Below, one piece after another: positions 42,173 through 54,472 of a stretch of 64,000 nt of DNA. Location: positions 496,741-560,740 of the forward strand of contig VXAY01007405.1 of NCBI GenBank assembly GCA_013399855.1, written 5' to 3'. This stretch comes from Oxyruncus cristatus (taxonomy: Eukaryota; Chordata; Aves; Passeriformes; Cotingidae). The position numbers were made by a program, and so were the translations under genes. How positions within the stretch are numbered: the first letter of the stretch is position 1; the number at the start of each line of letters is the position of its first letter. The notes under the pieces are model-generated. The model was given only the letters and a program-made list of their open reading frames with translations. It searched no databases and had not been told where the DNA came from.

Positions 42173-43530
42173 ACGTTTCCTCTCAGCTCCAGCAGGACAA
42201 AAAGATGCTCAGCTGGCCATTGGCCTCGAGAGAGGGAGATTCTTCAGAGGGAAAAACATCAAGGGACAAGGACAAAAAAAAAAAAAACAAACTCAGGTAT
42301 TTACTCCCCTTCCCAGAGACAACTCCAAAAGATGATTCCTAAAACAAATTCCTCTAAAATCCTGCGAATTTCTGTTAAGATGAGGTGTTGTCAGCAGATT
42401 AGCAATATTTTTTAAACACTCCAGTGGAGTTGTAGGATAAATACACAACTGACTGTGAAATCCCACAGACAAGCCAATAAAACTTCACGTTCTCCTTTCA
42501 ATAAGACCTTTCCTCGTAACAACCACCACAGAAATTTTTATTAATCTAAACCAACGCAGACTATGCATTTCTGCCACGAATCTGAGATTACTTTATTCAT
42601 CCCAGTGATGCCATAAACCTAATAAAAACTCCAGCCTGGATGATTAGATCCCACTAAGAACTGAAATAACTGCAGAGTGTTCTCCATGCCTAACACAGAC
42701 CAACCCTGAATTGGTTTTAAGCGTCGCATTTTCAGACTTCAGAGATTTCTCTATAATGTAGCCCTTCTTCCTGTTACTTATATATTTATAACATTTTATT
42801 TCCTTTTGGGTAGTTTTCATCGTAGGTTTGGTGTCTCTTACTGTACTTTTGGGTGGATGTTCTCGTACCTGTTATATTATCCAATAACAGAAATACTTAT
42901 GCCCAACGTCCACGTTTCCTTAAACCAATAAAAATACAGACAGAACTTGAACAAAGAATGAGGGTTTATGGGCCAGATCCCTAGTTAATTTAAGTGAGTG
43001 TGTGTTTGGGCACGGGGAACCTCAGCTGTACCTCCAGTAATGAGACACGATGGCTTTGGAGAGCAATTCCAGGATAATTTCGGCCGTTCCAATTCTACAG
43101 GACTTTTTGGGGCATGGTTTCCTCCCCATATATTTTTCACTTGTTCTGCTGAGCGGAGGACCTGCTGTTTGCATTTCGAGCACCCACGTTTATTTTCACG
43201 TGTTTATTTAAACAAATCAGGGAGCCAGAAGGTTGCCAGCTCCAGTCTCTCCCTGGTGCTCCCCGGGTGACAGGAGCACACAGCAATTCCCAGCCTTCCC
43301 GCTACTTCGGCCCCGTCAGCGGCTGATCTCCCGCCCCAAAGCCATCCCAAATCAGTGGGCTGGTTCTGGCGTGGGTTTTGGATCAGGTCTTCTGGTTCCC
43401 GAAATCCAGCAGCAGATTTTCCGCGGGAGCGGATCCGAGTGCCCACCTAGCAAAGGCACGTGGAGCAGCACAGGAGACGGGAGCAGACAGGATTCGCTTC
43501 TAAAAATCCTGACACAAGGGATGCGAATCA

Positions 43531-43738
43531 GAGAGAAATTCTTTCCAGAGAGGGTAATCAGCCATTGGAATGGGCTACCCAGGGAAGGGGTGGATTCTCC
43601 GTCCCTGGAGGTGTTTAAGATGAGGCTGGACGTGGCACTGAGTGCCATAGTCCAGTAACCGCGGTGGGGTTGGATCAAGGGTTGGACTTGATGATCTCAG
43701 AGGTCCTTTCCAACCCGTCTGATTCTGTGATTCTATGA
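43531..43738 (+). mobile_element. CR1 LINE 3' fragment, near-identical to the copy at 18491-18947
   Basis: It reads AAATTCTTTCCAGAGAGGGT through GATCTCAGAGGTCCTTTCCA to the terminal GATTCTGTGATTCTATGA. By eye it differs from the copy at 18491-18947 at about six of some 195 aligned positions, so both derive from a recently active source. Confidence 0.95.
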
Positions 43739-44099
43739 ATAAAAAGGTGTTATGGCTCAGGACATAGTTTTGGATGTCCTGTCCCTGCTTCCAGCCCCCT
43801 CAGGAGGAATTCTCCCTAATTCAGGAGACACGAAGATCCCTAAGCCATAAGTCGATCCTAAGAGCAGGTGGGCTTTGACAGCTTTTGTAGGAGCAACCAA
43901 GCTCCACTTCACCCGAACCAGGCTATTCTCTCTCACTTTTCCAGGGGTTTTTTTGGGGTTTTTCCCTTCATTCTCCAATTTTTGGTGTGCTCCGTTTCCT
44001 AGTTCCCGCTCGTCCTGACAATTCCTCTCCACGAAAACAAAAGAAGGGAGGAAGGGGAGAAAGGACAGGGAGGAGGAGGAGGAGAAATCCTCCCCAAAA

Positions 44100-44143
44100 T
44101 TAAAATAAGTAAGTAAATAAATGAGTAAATAAATAAAAAGTAA
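44100..44143. repeat. (AAAT)n-like simple repeat
   Basis: Irregular TAAA and GTAA tetranucleotides in tandem, for example TAAGTAAGTAAATAAATGAG. Confidence 0.9.
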
Positions 44144-44869
44144 GGTCCAACCCAGGCAGTTTGTGCCAAATGCAGTTGGGGAGAGAAGGGGGGAGAGGAC
44201 AAGGGAAAAAAAAAAACAAAAAAAACAACCCAGTCACTTTCAATGCTGTGTCACACCTTTAAATAGTGGTTAAATCTTTGCATTATGCAGCTCATCCCTT
44301 TTACAACACGGGGCTCCCGTAGAGAATTCCCTGTTTACACTGGGAATTCCTCCAGGAGAGCATCAATAAAGCTGAACAGATGTCAGGGTGGGATGCCAGC
44401 GGCGGTGGCTGTTGTCAGGGGTGCCGGGGAGGGACCGGGAGGTGTGGGGGGGAACAATGAGAGGCGGCATCTGCCGCACAAAGACCCCGCGTGTGGGTCA
44501 GGCTTTGCCAGGGTGGGGACATCCCACCCTCTCCTTTGTCTGGGCACTTTGCCCCCCTTGTTCCGGGCTGACAGGGGTTGACACATGTCACCCAACCCTA
44601 CCAGGAGGGCGATTTGTTTGGCTCTCGCATATGCACCGGTGGGTTTTTTTGACCTCCCCTGCTCGGAATACGTTGAGCAGCCCCGCGATGGGGGATGGAG
44701 GGAGATGAAGGGTGGGGGAGGACCTGGAGGGGAAGGGGGAAGACACCACAACCTCAAGAGTCCTGCCTGAGGCGCAATTCCGTGCCCGAAGCGGGGATGG
44801 AGATGCCCCGGTTTGAATCAAGGGCGTGAGAGATGAAATTTAAGCGAGAGGAGAGCCCAAAATTGAAAA

Positions 44870-45520
44870 TGCCTCCTAAAGCTGAGTCCAAGCACTTGAA
44901 AACTCTTCAAAGCTGGAGGTGAAAGTTAAGCACGAGGAAAACACAGAATTTAAAATTCCTCTTAAAAGTAGTTTTAAAAGTATTTAAGAACTTGATTCAA
45001 ATGCCTGAATCAAATTTGGGGTTGTAATGAGGCGTTTGTTGAATGTGAGTCCACACATTTGGAAACTTGATTCAAAAAAGGGGTGAAATTTAATCAACAG
45101 GAAAACCCTAGAATTTAAAATACCTCTGAAAGGTGTGCCCAAGCACTTGAAAATTTGATTCAAATGCCTCTTTCAAAAAAGAGGTGGCATTTAATCAACA
45201 GGAAACCCCAAACTTTAAAGTACCTCCTAAAAGTAATTTAAAAAGCATTTCAAAACTTGATTCAAATGCCTGAATCAAATTTGGGGTTATAATGAAACGT
45301 TCCTTAAAGCTAAGTCCACACATTTGAAAACTTGATTCAAAAAAGAGGTGATATTTAAACAGGAAAACCAAAAATTCAAAATACCTCTTGAAGGTGAGCC
45401 CATGCATTTGAAAATTTGGTTCAAGTACCTGAATCAAATTTTGGGTTATAATGAAATGTTTCTTAAAGGCAAGACCACACAGTTGAAAACCTGATTCAAA
45501 CGCTTGAATCAAATGGTTGG
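44870..45520. repeat. Decayed composite tandem repeat with two related units
   Basis: Two related units alternate. Unit A (about 75 bp) contains TTGATTCAAATGCCTGAATC, then TTTGGGGTTATAATGAAACG and a segment like AGTCCACACATTTG. Unit B (about 85 bp) contains TTGATTCAAAAAAGAGGTG, then TTTAATCAACAGGAAAACC and AAAATACCTCCTAAA. I read the order as A (44984), B (45061), B (45146), A (45251), B (45325), A (45409) and a partial A (45485), with a more degraded copy from about 44870. Unit A holds an 8-bp inverted repeat, TTGATTCA/TGAATCAA. A 105-codon minus-strand frame across it is a by-product of the repeat. Confidence 0.88.
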
Positions 45521-47317
45521 TTTACAATAAGTGTATAAATAAATGAATGTAATAAATGCAATAAATAAATGTAAAATCCTATAAAGAAAATAAATAATCA
45601 AACTGTCAGGAATAAGTGACAATATTTACAAGCTGAGCTCTATTTTGACTGCAAATTTCATCGAAGCCTTAAGCAAAAAGTTGGAGTAATACTCCACACC
45701 AAAGCTTATGCAGGATTTGAACCTCAGCATGACTCCGTATTCAGATCTTCTGATGGCTTCTATGATAAGAAAACAGAAAGTTAAAGAAGAGTGGGAAAGC
45801 AAAAGATGACAGATAAATAAGGAGAGAGAAAGGAGAAAGCAGGAGATGGTTGTTTGCAGAGTGGGGGCCGTTCCCTCAAAACTGGTTGACTGGGTGTACT
45901 TGAAGATCCATAATGGAATTTTGACCAAGTGCTTATTCTTGAGAAAAAAAATAACAAGAAATAAGGACAATTTGGGTAACTTTTCCCCTTTATGAAGGAC
46001 TTGTTATGGCAAGTGTTTAAAAGGCATTTGAAAATGATCTCTGCTCCAGATTCAGAGCTGCCCAAAAGAATGCCTTCAAAGCTGCAGCTTCCCCCAACAA
46101 AAAAATTAATGACTAGAAATGACCTGGGTTTGAGGAGCGCAGGAAGTCTTCACTGAAGAGGAACCCCTGAGTGGTAATATTTGGGTTTAACACGAGGTTC
46201 CCGGGTTAGGAGCTGCACACAAAGCCTGCAGGCCACATTCCCAGCTGGCAGAATTCCCTCCAGGAGCACCACGAGGATCTGCCACTGATGGTCCAAAGGG
46301 GAATTCCACAGGGTGGGGATAAATAAATATAAATATAAATATGCACAACTCCAAGGAACAGCACAACAGTGACTGCTGGACAGGCCAGGGTTTAAGCTAA
46401 AACTAAATCATTTAAGCCAAGCCTTTCACACCACCTTTTGTCTCCTCCCAATCTCCTGGCTGAGAAAAGCAGATTTTATAGAAAACAGCATCTCAAGTTA
46501 CCGGGAAAGGGAAGCCTGAGCTTCCATCCAAAGGGATTTCGGGACTGGACCTTTGCAAGGAGCAGAGTCAAACCTTTGAACTTTCTGCTCTCCAAATTTC
46601 TTCAGCATTTTCAGAAGTTCCAAAAAAAAAAAAAACAAAAAAAAAAAAAAGGAAGAAAAAAAAAACCTCACACAGAGTTTAGAATTTCTTTCTAATTAAA
46701 CACTTGCAAAACAAAACAAACAAACAAAAAAAGAGATCCCCCTTTTTTTATCTTCAGAGTTTTAGGGTTTTTTTGAGGGGGGGTTGTTGCTTCCCCCCTC
46801 CCCATTTGACAATCAGAAATTATTTTTGGCTGCTCTGTAGCCAGCAAAGGTTAATTGGCCTTGCTGCTGTAAAATACTGAATTCTGATCACTTGATTAAT
46901 GAGGTGTCAGCAGCCACAAGTAACCAACACTTTTCTGAAGGAAAAACACTGAAATAAAATGCACTTTGAAAGATTTTATGTTTCTCCCACTTCTCTTCCC
47001 ACCAGCTGTTTCAAAGGCAGTTTGACTTTTCAGTGAGAAAAAAAAATAATGGAATCTTTAAAAAATAAATAAATAATCGATACTCCAGTTAAAGGTTAGA
47101 GAACCCACACATTTTTTGGGGGGGGTAAACCCTTTAAATATGAAATCAGAATTTTTTAAAATACGAAACGAGGTTTTTTTGGGGGGGCAACGCAACCTTA
47201 CAGGAGCTGGGAGTCGAACAAGCTGCCTAAATTCCTGACCTGCTCCCTGTACCCTTACCCCCATCATCAGTAAGAGCAGAATGAATACATATTCGGGTGA
47301 ATCCTCAGCCAAAAAAA

Positions 47318-47359
47318 ATGATGATGATGATGACGATAATAATAATAGTAATAATAATT
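47318..47359. repeat. (ATG)n/(AAT)n compound microsatellite
   Basis: ATGATGATGATGATGACG passes into ATAATAATAATAGTAATAAT. Confidence 0.95.
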
Positions 47360-47454
47360 TTTCTTTGGGTAATTTAAACAGGCTCCACGTAATATTAAGG
47401 AACAGAAGCTTCACGTACATTTATGTCTGCACTTAAAAAAAAAAGAAAGAAAAA

Positions 47455-48010
47455 CCAAACCCGGCCGGTGGTAAATCGCGTTCTGCTCCCGTTTCACTCC
47501 AGCCGGGAGCAGAACGATCCCTTCCCCGCCCGCGGTGGAGACGCACTTTCGCCACCAGAAAAACCCCCGCCCTGCGATGTCCCCGCGCGTCCTTCGGCCA
47601 CGGCCCGGCAAGTTTTGGCGTCCCCGAATCAAAGGCGGACCAGCCCCGCGGCTGGAGGTTTGAACAGCGGGCAGTTCGCGCTTTGCCGAGCGCTCCGTGT
47701 CCCCAACCAGCCAGAGGTGGGGCTGCGGGAGGAGCGCTGCGGAGCAGCCGGGAGGGGAATTCAGGCTCCGGGCGATCCATGGAAGGCTCTCCCCCCGCGC
47801 TGCCTTCCCAGCGCGTCCCCCCCCCCTCCTCCGGGATGGAAACATATAAATAGATGAATAAAGAATTAAATAAATGAATGAACAAACAGCCAAATGCATC
47901 CCCGGGCCCTACAACTTTGGGGCCAGCGGGAGCCGGGGAGGGGAGAGGGGAGGGATGGGGGCGGTGGATGGCGGGGGCCGTTCGGAATCCGGAGGACTCT
48001 GCGCCTCGGA
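47455..48010. promoter_or_regulatory. Intronic CpG island
   Basis: By my count about 50 CpG dinucleotides occur in this ~550-bp GC-rich stretch, in contrast to the AT-rich sequence on both sides. It lies 25 kb upstream of the nearest visible EBF2 exon. Features seen: clusters such as CCCCGCGCGTCCTTCGG and GCGGGCAGTTCGCGC, and a perfect 13-bp inverted repeat near the left edge. It resembles a promoter-associated island. It could drive an alternative EBF2 transcript, an antisense or intronic RNA, or be an orphan island. Frames of 144-237 codons on both strands reflect GC content only. Confidence 0.7.
47479..47516. other. Perfect 13-bp inverted repeat with a 12-base loop
   Basis: The left arm CGTTCTGCTCCCG (47479-47491) and right arm CGGGAGCAGAACG (47504-47516) are exact reverse complements around a 12-base spacer. 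It could form a stable hairpin in DNA or RNA, or be a spaced binding palindrome. The arms do not extend further. Confidence 0.9.
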
Positions 48011-48200
48011 ATATTTTTTTTGAGTGGGGTGGGCTGGCAAGAGTGCCCAGGGATTTACTGACAGGAGAATTTTTGACAGTTGATGGACAGATGAATTCCG
48101 TCATGGAAGCGTTAGTCGAAAGCGGCAAGGCCAGATGGAAACTCACAGCTTGTCTTTAATATTAATTTTCTCCCCCCACGCCCCCCTTCTTTTTTTTTTT

Positions 48201-48201
48201 N
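48201..48201. other. Single ambiguous base in a T-rich tract
   Basis: One N within the T/C-rich stretch at about 48188-48229, where base calling across homopolymers is weak. Confidence 0.99.
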
Positions 48202-49319
48202 CTTTTTCTTTTTCTTTTTTTTTTCTTTTGCGGGAGATCAGAATTCCCTAATTCCCTAAAATGTTTCAATGCATCTTGAGGTATTATTTTTCCAATGCCT
48301 TTACCCACCTACTCTTAATAAGAAGTGCTCCTTTGTGTTAATGTTATTTCTTTTTTTTCGCTTTCCTCTCTTCTTATTCCCCTGCCCCCCTCCCAGGAGT
48401 CAAAAGGAATCAAGGAGAAAGGAAAAAAAATAAATCAGGAATAGCTCCGTGGTCGTTAAAGAGTCTGTCTTGGGCTAAAATACACATAGATGCCTCATAT
48501 CTTAACCTTATACTGGATTTTAAAGGCACAGATGAATCTGGTCTACTTAGTGAGATTTAGCTAAAAAAAACCCCAAACAAACAAATAAATACCTGAAAGA
48601 GATGAAAATTAGGAAGGAAGCCCTGGTGACATCATCTATTTTTTAAGAGAGGAAAAAGCCACAGGAGTGGGAGTGCAACTGTGTGTCGCCCTCCAGAGAA
48701 AATTTTTCAGCAGTTGCACAGAAAGATTTTTTTAATCACTCTTGATTAAAAGAAAAAAAAAATAGATACAATAGAGAATCAAATATCAGCCAACAACAAC
48801 AAGAGAAAAAAAGTCACACATTTCTGGATTTTTCTTCCATATTTGTTCACAAGCTTGACTGTCAGAACATCTCTCTTAAAATCAAAATCGACTCCCAACA
48901 TCCCAGAGTGGCCCTTCAAAAAATAGAATATTTTAACAGCTTCATTTCCCTAATATATACTTGTGAAACTGATGTAAATAGACAATGATGGTTACACTGA
49001 AAAAAAAAAAAATTTATGCCACTATCCTCCTTTTCAGAAGTCCTATATTCAGTTGGGAATAAACCATATGGTTCTATCATAATTTAGCATGTAGGATCCT
49101 ATGGATATTTACTCAGTAGAATTCCAAGAGGGGAGAAATAAATATTTTTTTCCAGCTACTCCTCCAGCGAATTAAATCACATAGATGCAAAATTTAAAGC
49201 CACGTACGCAGCAGTGTCAAAAGACTTGCAGAAAGGATTTCTCTCTTCAAAAACCTCACAGAACTCAGAGTTAACATTCCTAACAAAAGGATGCTCATTC
49301 CAGCTCTGAGATCTCAGTG

Positions 49320-49530
49320 AGCCAGTTCAGAGAGATTCTCTGTAACAGTGTTGCTCCAATTTAGCTGCATATTAACAGGCTCCAAGATGATTATTTCACA
49401 TTGAAATTAGAACATATGCACATCTTGTATATTTGTTTTCTTCTCAATCTTGGTTATGTGCAAACATTTGCCATGTAGGATGATTGACATGCAGCACGAT
49501 GCCCTTTTGTAATTGCAGTAATTAAACATT
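49320..49530. promoter_or_regulatory. Candidate conserved non-coding element
   Basis: Repeat-free sequence with GCATATTAACAGGCTCCAAG, GGATGATTGACATGCAGCAC (a PBX/MEIS-like TGATTGACA core) and TTGCAGTAATTAAACATTTG. Judged from texture only. Confidence 0.3.
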
Positions 49531-51404
49531 TGGCCAAACTGCTGAAATCAGGGGGGTGGGATGGAGCTGGAGTTTGGGGGCAAGAACAAAATCCCGCTTT
49601 GCTGCTGGGGGCAGAGTCGCTTCCAGGGGTCTGTTTGAAGCAGAACTCGAGTAGCAGTAATTGTTTGCACAGAACTTCAGTCTCAGAGGTCCCCTGGAAC
49701 CGCAGCTGCAATTTGGACACTACCATCCAAAATTTGGGAAGCGTGCAAGGGTCACGCAGGGATGGTGCAAGGAACAATAATTCCGGTTTGAGTGTAAGCC
49801 CTGTGCCCGGTTAGAGCATTCCTGCACATCCAGGAATATTTTGCAGGAATCCTGCAAATATTCCATCCTGCACGTGATAATCTTTGTGTGTTTGCTGGAC
49901 TGAGAACCCGTCCTCAGAAGAACATTCACAATCCCTTCACTCCAGCAGAGTTCTGCCCTCCCCGACAGCAGACTCCGAATTCAAACCCTCACCAGCCTGT
50001 GCTGTGGATCTGAGGGGACAAAACAAGCTGGAAAAGAAAACACAACAATCTCAGCTGGATCCGACCCAAGGAGTAGCTCAGACTGTAATCTCACATCCCA
50101 ACGCCCATGACTGTGAATCTGGAAATGGATCCAAACCTTGTGGCTCAGACACATCCTTATTCACAGCTGCAGTTTTCGCATAGTTTCGACACAAAAACAG
50201 CCCCATTAGCCACCCCCGCAGGTCAGGAAGTCCTCTCAACCTTACTGGCAAAGCTGGTGCTGTTTCTGAGTCTGGAAATGCACCATCTTCCTTCATCCCC
50301 CTGTCAATCCCCTCAGGTTACACAAACTGTAAGATTTAAAGGTGTTTGCCTGTACCTTAAAGCAGAGATGGTGGATTTTGACCTCCCCCCCGCATCGTTA
50401 AGAGAATGCGAAGAACGTTAATTAGAGATGAGTCCCACTGTGTCCCAACAGAACGTGGGCAACTACTTTGCAGACACATTAAATCAGGAAGCTGGGATAT
50501 CCCTGGAAAACTGGGTATCCCCCAAACAATGAATGGTTCAGAGTTAAAGGGCGAGCACATCCCACACTGTCCTACAACAAGGGACATCTCAGACTGACAA
50601 CTGCCCAGGCTAAATCAGGTCCTTTCGGGCGCAGTGTGAAGATCTGGAGTCTTAAAACCGAAGCCCAGTTTTGTCACAGTCAGGATTGCACATGTCTTGG
50701 ACAAGAGAGCAAGCTCTCAGCTGTGGAAACATTCCTGATTCCGGTGGATGATATAACCTTTCAGTCACTGATGCAGATAGCACTCAGCATTAACAGCTCA
50801 CCCCGAATTAACAGGCTGCTGCTTGACAAACCACTGCTGGGCAGCAGAGGATTTTTGTAACAGTGAAGTGGGTGCTTAAGAAAAGGGGTTTGACTCACCT
50901 TTGCTACGGGATACAGCCTGTAAAAAAGGGAATGAATCGGGAATCATTCCCCTGGAGCGTGGCTATAACACAACCTGACCTCCAGCACCGCTGGTGCGGG
51001 GGGCACAGAGAGGCACAATAACCGACGAGCACCGGGAGATGGCCAAGGAATGGATTCCCAGGAGAGGTGCAGCAAAGGATCTTCCCCTAAATAGGCCATC
51101 TGAGCACATAAGGACCAGCAAGCGAGTCAGCACTTTGCTGGGGTTCTGGATGAAAGCTCAGGGTAAGACACACAGGCACCGACAGCTCCCGAAGTGTGTC
51201 AGGGAACATCTCCTCTCGGAACCACAGTGGTCACACCTCGCGCAGCAAAGGCAAGTGAAGAACAAAATCAGTGTGAAAAGGGCTCTGAGGTCAAGCCTTT
51301 ATAGTGGCACAAGTTGTCACGGACAATATGAGCATGTCTTTTATTCCAGGGCAGTGGCTCACTCCTGCTCTGTGCCTTTTGCCGTGGCAGAACAGCACCG
51401 GCGA

Positions 51405-51448
51405 GGACCAGGAACAGCCCCATCCCGGACCAGGAACAGCCCCATCCC
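51405..51448. repeat. Perfect 22-bp tandem duplication
   Basis: GGACCAGGAACAGCCCCATC plus CC occurs twice back to back. Its perfect identity suggests a recent event or an assembly stutter. Confidence 0.9.
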
Positions 51449-51653
51449 ACTCTCACACCACGCTTTCCTGCCAGCATGAATCAGAAGGTAGATTTTTCCA
51501 AGCCTGTTCCATCTTCAAAGAATATTTCTATTTCCTTCTTATTTTACTTCTCAATAAATTGCTGCTTCTCTTCACTCTCAATCCCCTTCCTTTGACCTGC
51601 ACTCATGCGCTCTATCCAGGGTGTGGACACGGCACTGAGGGATGGAAAGGCTG

Positions 51654-51753
51654 CATGGAATCATGGAATCATGAATATCCTGAGCTGGAAGAGACCCACG
51701 AGGATCATCAAAGTCCAACTCCAACAGGACAACCCCCAAGAATCCCACCATGG
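51654..51753 (-). mobile_element. Short CR1 3' fragment
   Basis: CATGGAATCATGGAATCATG, then AATATCCTGAGCTGGAAGAG and ACCCACGAGGATCATCAAAG, is the reverse complement of a CR1 terminus. Only about 100 bases remain. Confidence 0.9.
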
Positions 51754-52774
51754 GGATGGGAAGAGATGGAAAGGCAGTTTCCTGCCTGCCCAGCGTTAAC
51801 TTTGATGTGCAGGGGCTGGATTTTTGGTGGAGGTGGGAAGGGTTTGGTGCTCTCCTGAGGACTTATTTTTGCCCTCCCATTACCACCACATGAACAGCTC
51901 CTGCCTGCCTGATTGCTGTCCTCCACCCTAGAGCTGGCTGCCACTTCAGTGGCCTCCTGGCTCTCTTGCAAAACACTTTTGGGATGACATGTGCCAGATG
52001 CTATAACCTATACATTGTTATATAGACCTGGTTGTACATTATTAGCAACAGGAGAGTGTCCTTAGATGCAGCCTCTCAAAGCCTTTGAGAAACAGCCACT
52101 GAATATCAACCCCTGCAAGATGAACGAACGCGTCTCCCTCCCCAGCCTGTGCTGGTTGTTAGTGAAAGGAACTGATTCCTTTTTTGTTGGTTACCTGATA
52201 GAAAACCAGGTGCTCTGCTCGGACTGTCACCACCTCAGCAGTGAGGAGAAGGTCCTGTAAGAGCTCAAAACTCCTTCAGGAGCTCCTCAAGGGCACTGTT
52301 TGGAGCTGCACAGAACGAGCAGCCAAAAAAAAATAAGTCACTGTTAAGCTCAGGCCTAAGCAAACCCAAGGTGGTTGACCATCAGCAAATTACTGACAGG
52401 AACATCAGAGCCCCCAGTGGAACAGCTCCTAACTGAGAACCCCTGACTCCAAAGAGTCCCCTTACACCCTTTTAAAGAAGGGAGGAGAGATTTGCAGCGC
52501 TGCCACCTCCCCCAGTGACAACGGGACACCCGTGGAAGGCACCAAATAACGGAGAAAGGCAAGTTAAAGGCTTTGGTGAAAGGACTTGCCACGTCTGGGA
52601 AGCCAAGTTGGCATCCTCAGGGCAGGGGGAAAGAGAGAGTTGGCAGGAACAACACGCTGTGCCCCAGTTTGTCACCTGGCACCACCACAGTAGTTGTAGT
52701 TCTACCATTCTCTTCAAAAAAACCCCAACAAAATCAAATCAAAATGAACCCAAGCTCAAAATAAAGATGTTTGC

Positions 52775-52928
52775 CAAGAGAAGCTGTGGTTGTCCCATCC
52801 CTGGAAGTGCCCAAGGCCAGGTTGGAGCAACCTGGGCTGGTGGAAGGTGTCCCTGCCCATGGCAGGGGGTGGCACTGGATGGGCTTTAAGGTCCCTTCCA
52901 ACCCAGAGCATTCCAGGATTCCATGATG
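52775..52928 (+). mobile_element. CR1 LINE 3' fragment
   Basis: CCAAGGCCAGGTTGGAGCAA, CCTGGGCTGGTGGAAGGTGT and CTTTAAGGTCCCTTCCAACC, ending ATTCCATGATG, are the forward CR1 3' blocks. Confidence 0.93.
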
Positions 52929-54472
52929 ATACACTCCCTTCACAGGCTCCTACTGAAGAGCTTCAGCATCACCCTTCCTTAGCTAAAGGAGCTAAACCTT
53001 GGAGCAGAGCTCTTTTTTTTTATTCTGCCCTCTCAGTGAGGGGAGGAGGTGAAGAGTCCAGGCTCTGATGTGGTGACAGTGCTGTCCAGATGTGAATCTC
53101 ACCCCTGCACATCTGTTCAGCATTTACAGGGGGTTTGCACTGGTAGTTTTACAGCTGTTTAGGCCTGTAAGTAGCATCTATACTTAAAAGACTCCATAAA
53201 GGCAAGAGTGAGGGGAGAGGGGAAGATGTATGAAGCAGAAACGGAGAAATAGCAGAAGGGAAACGGCCAAATGCTGCTTAAAAAGCAGGGATGACAGTCC
53301 TTTTAATTCTGTACCCCTTAAAAAACACATTTGATTTTGCAGGGTTTGTTGTTTTTTTTTTTCAGCACTACCCTGAAGCGTAAAGGGAAGGTTGTGCAAC
53401 CACTACTCACAGCTAAGAGCAAAACAACAGCTGTGAAAAAGCACTACAGATTCCTTCTAGAGCTCGAAGGACAATCAAGGCTTTCTGGAATCAAGACATT
53501 TCATCCTTGAGCAAAATATCAAATGAGGCTTAGATGCCAAAATAGCCCCTATTTTCTGTCTGGGTGAAAAAAACCCCCCAGAGTCAGATGGTCAGGTCCT
53601 GAACTGCAGCAGTTAGAAGTAAAACAGCAAACAAACCTACAGTGATTTAGTTAATAGCTAATATTTGTTTTCTTGTAGGTAACACGGAGGTTTGATTTAT
53701 TATCATTGGGTTTAGGTTGATTAAGGTCTTCCCTCCTTTAAAAACAGCCACGATCACACGAGATCTGAGCACTTGTGAAGCCTCAGCTTAAACGTACCTG
53801 TTAGAATAGTTTGCACAAACTGATACCACAAAGCAGAAAGGTCTAGTAAAGAGCTCAGGGGCACTCAGATTGTCCCCACTTTGGCTTCAGTTCCCTCATC
53901 CAGGCCTTTGGGGCTCACAGCACCTGCCAGAGTTTTTATTGGTATCATTAGCACAACCCGGCCACAGGTATTTAATGGTCTGCCAAAAAATATCTAGGAA
54001 GGCTGGGCTGATTTCACTGACTACCAACAAGATACCAGGTGTTTTAGTCACCAAATTGTCCAGTGGTTACACGAAAACACAGATAACCAGAAAGCACAAG
54101 GACTGGCACATCACATCACATTATATTGTGTTATTTTTACAGTACCTTTGAGCCATTTCACCTCATAGCTGGTCTCTGACCTGAGCCAGCATCAGGCACC
54201 ATTACACCCAGATGTTAACCAGCAGCACTTAGTCACAAGATAATACATCACAAAGCCATGGAGAGATGCTGGATTTAGCCCTGAAATGGCAGCTTTAATA
54301 TCTCTTCACAGCTTTTCTTTTAGCAATCAGCATAACTTCGATGACCTGCATCTTCAAGGTTGCTGGTGAAGGGCTCGGGGGAGGGAAAAGATTTAAATCC
54401 ATATAAATAGTTCTCTTGTTAGACCCCTGTTCTGTCCATTAAACTTCCTGTCACCTTTGCCAAGCTTTTAAA

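Noticed and set aside
47845..47852. TATAAATA as a TATA box beside the CpG island
   Set aside because: It merges into an (AAAT)-like simple repeat (47845-47885) and cannot be told from low-complexity sequence.
47433..48146. A 237-codon minus-strand frame and a 144-codon plus-strand frame over the CpG island
   Set aside because: Both follow from high GC content with few stop codons. The translations are low in information, match no family I know and end in simple sequence.
49880..51300. Possible endogenous retrovirus remnant
   Set aside because: The sequence is repeat-poor with fragmented short frames, but I found no paired LTRs, primer-binding site or recognisable retroviral domain.
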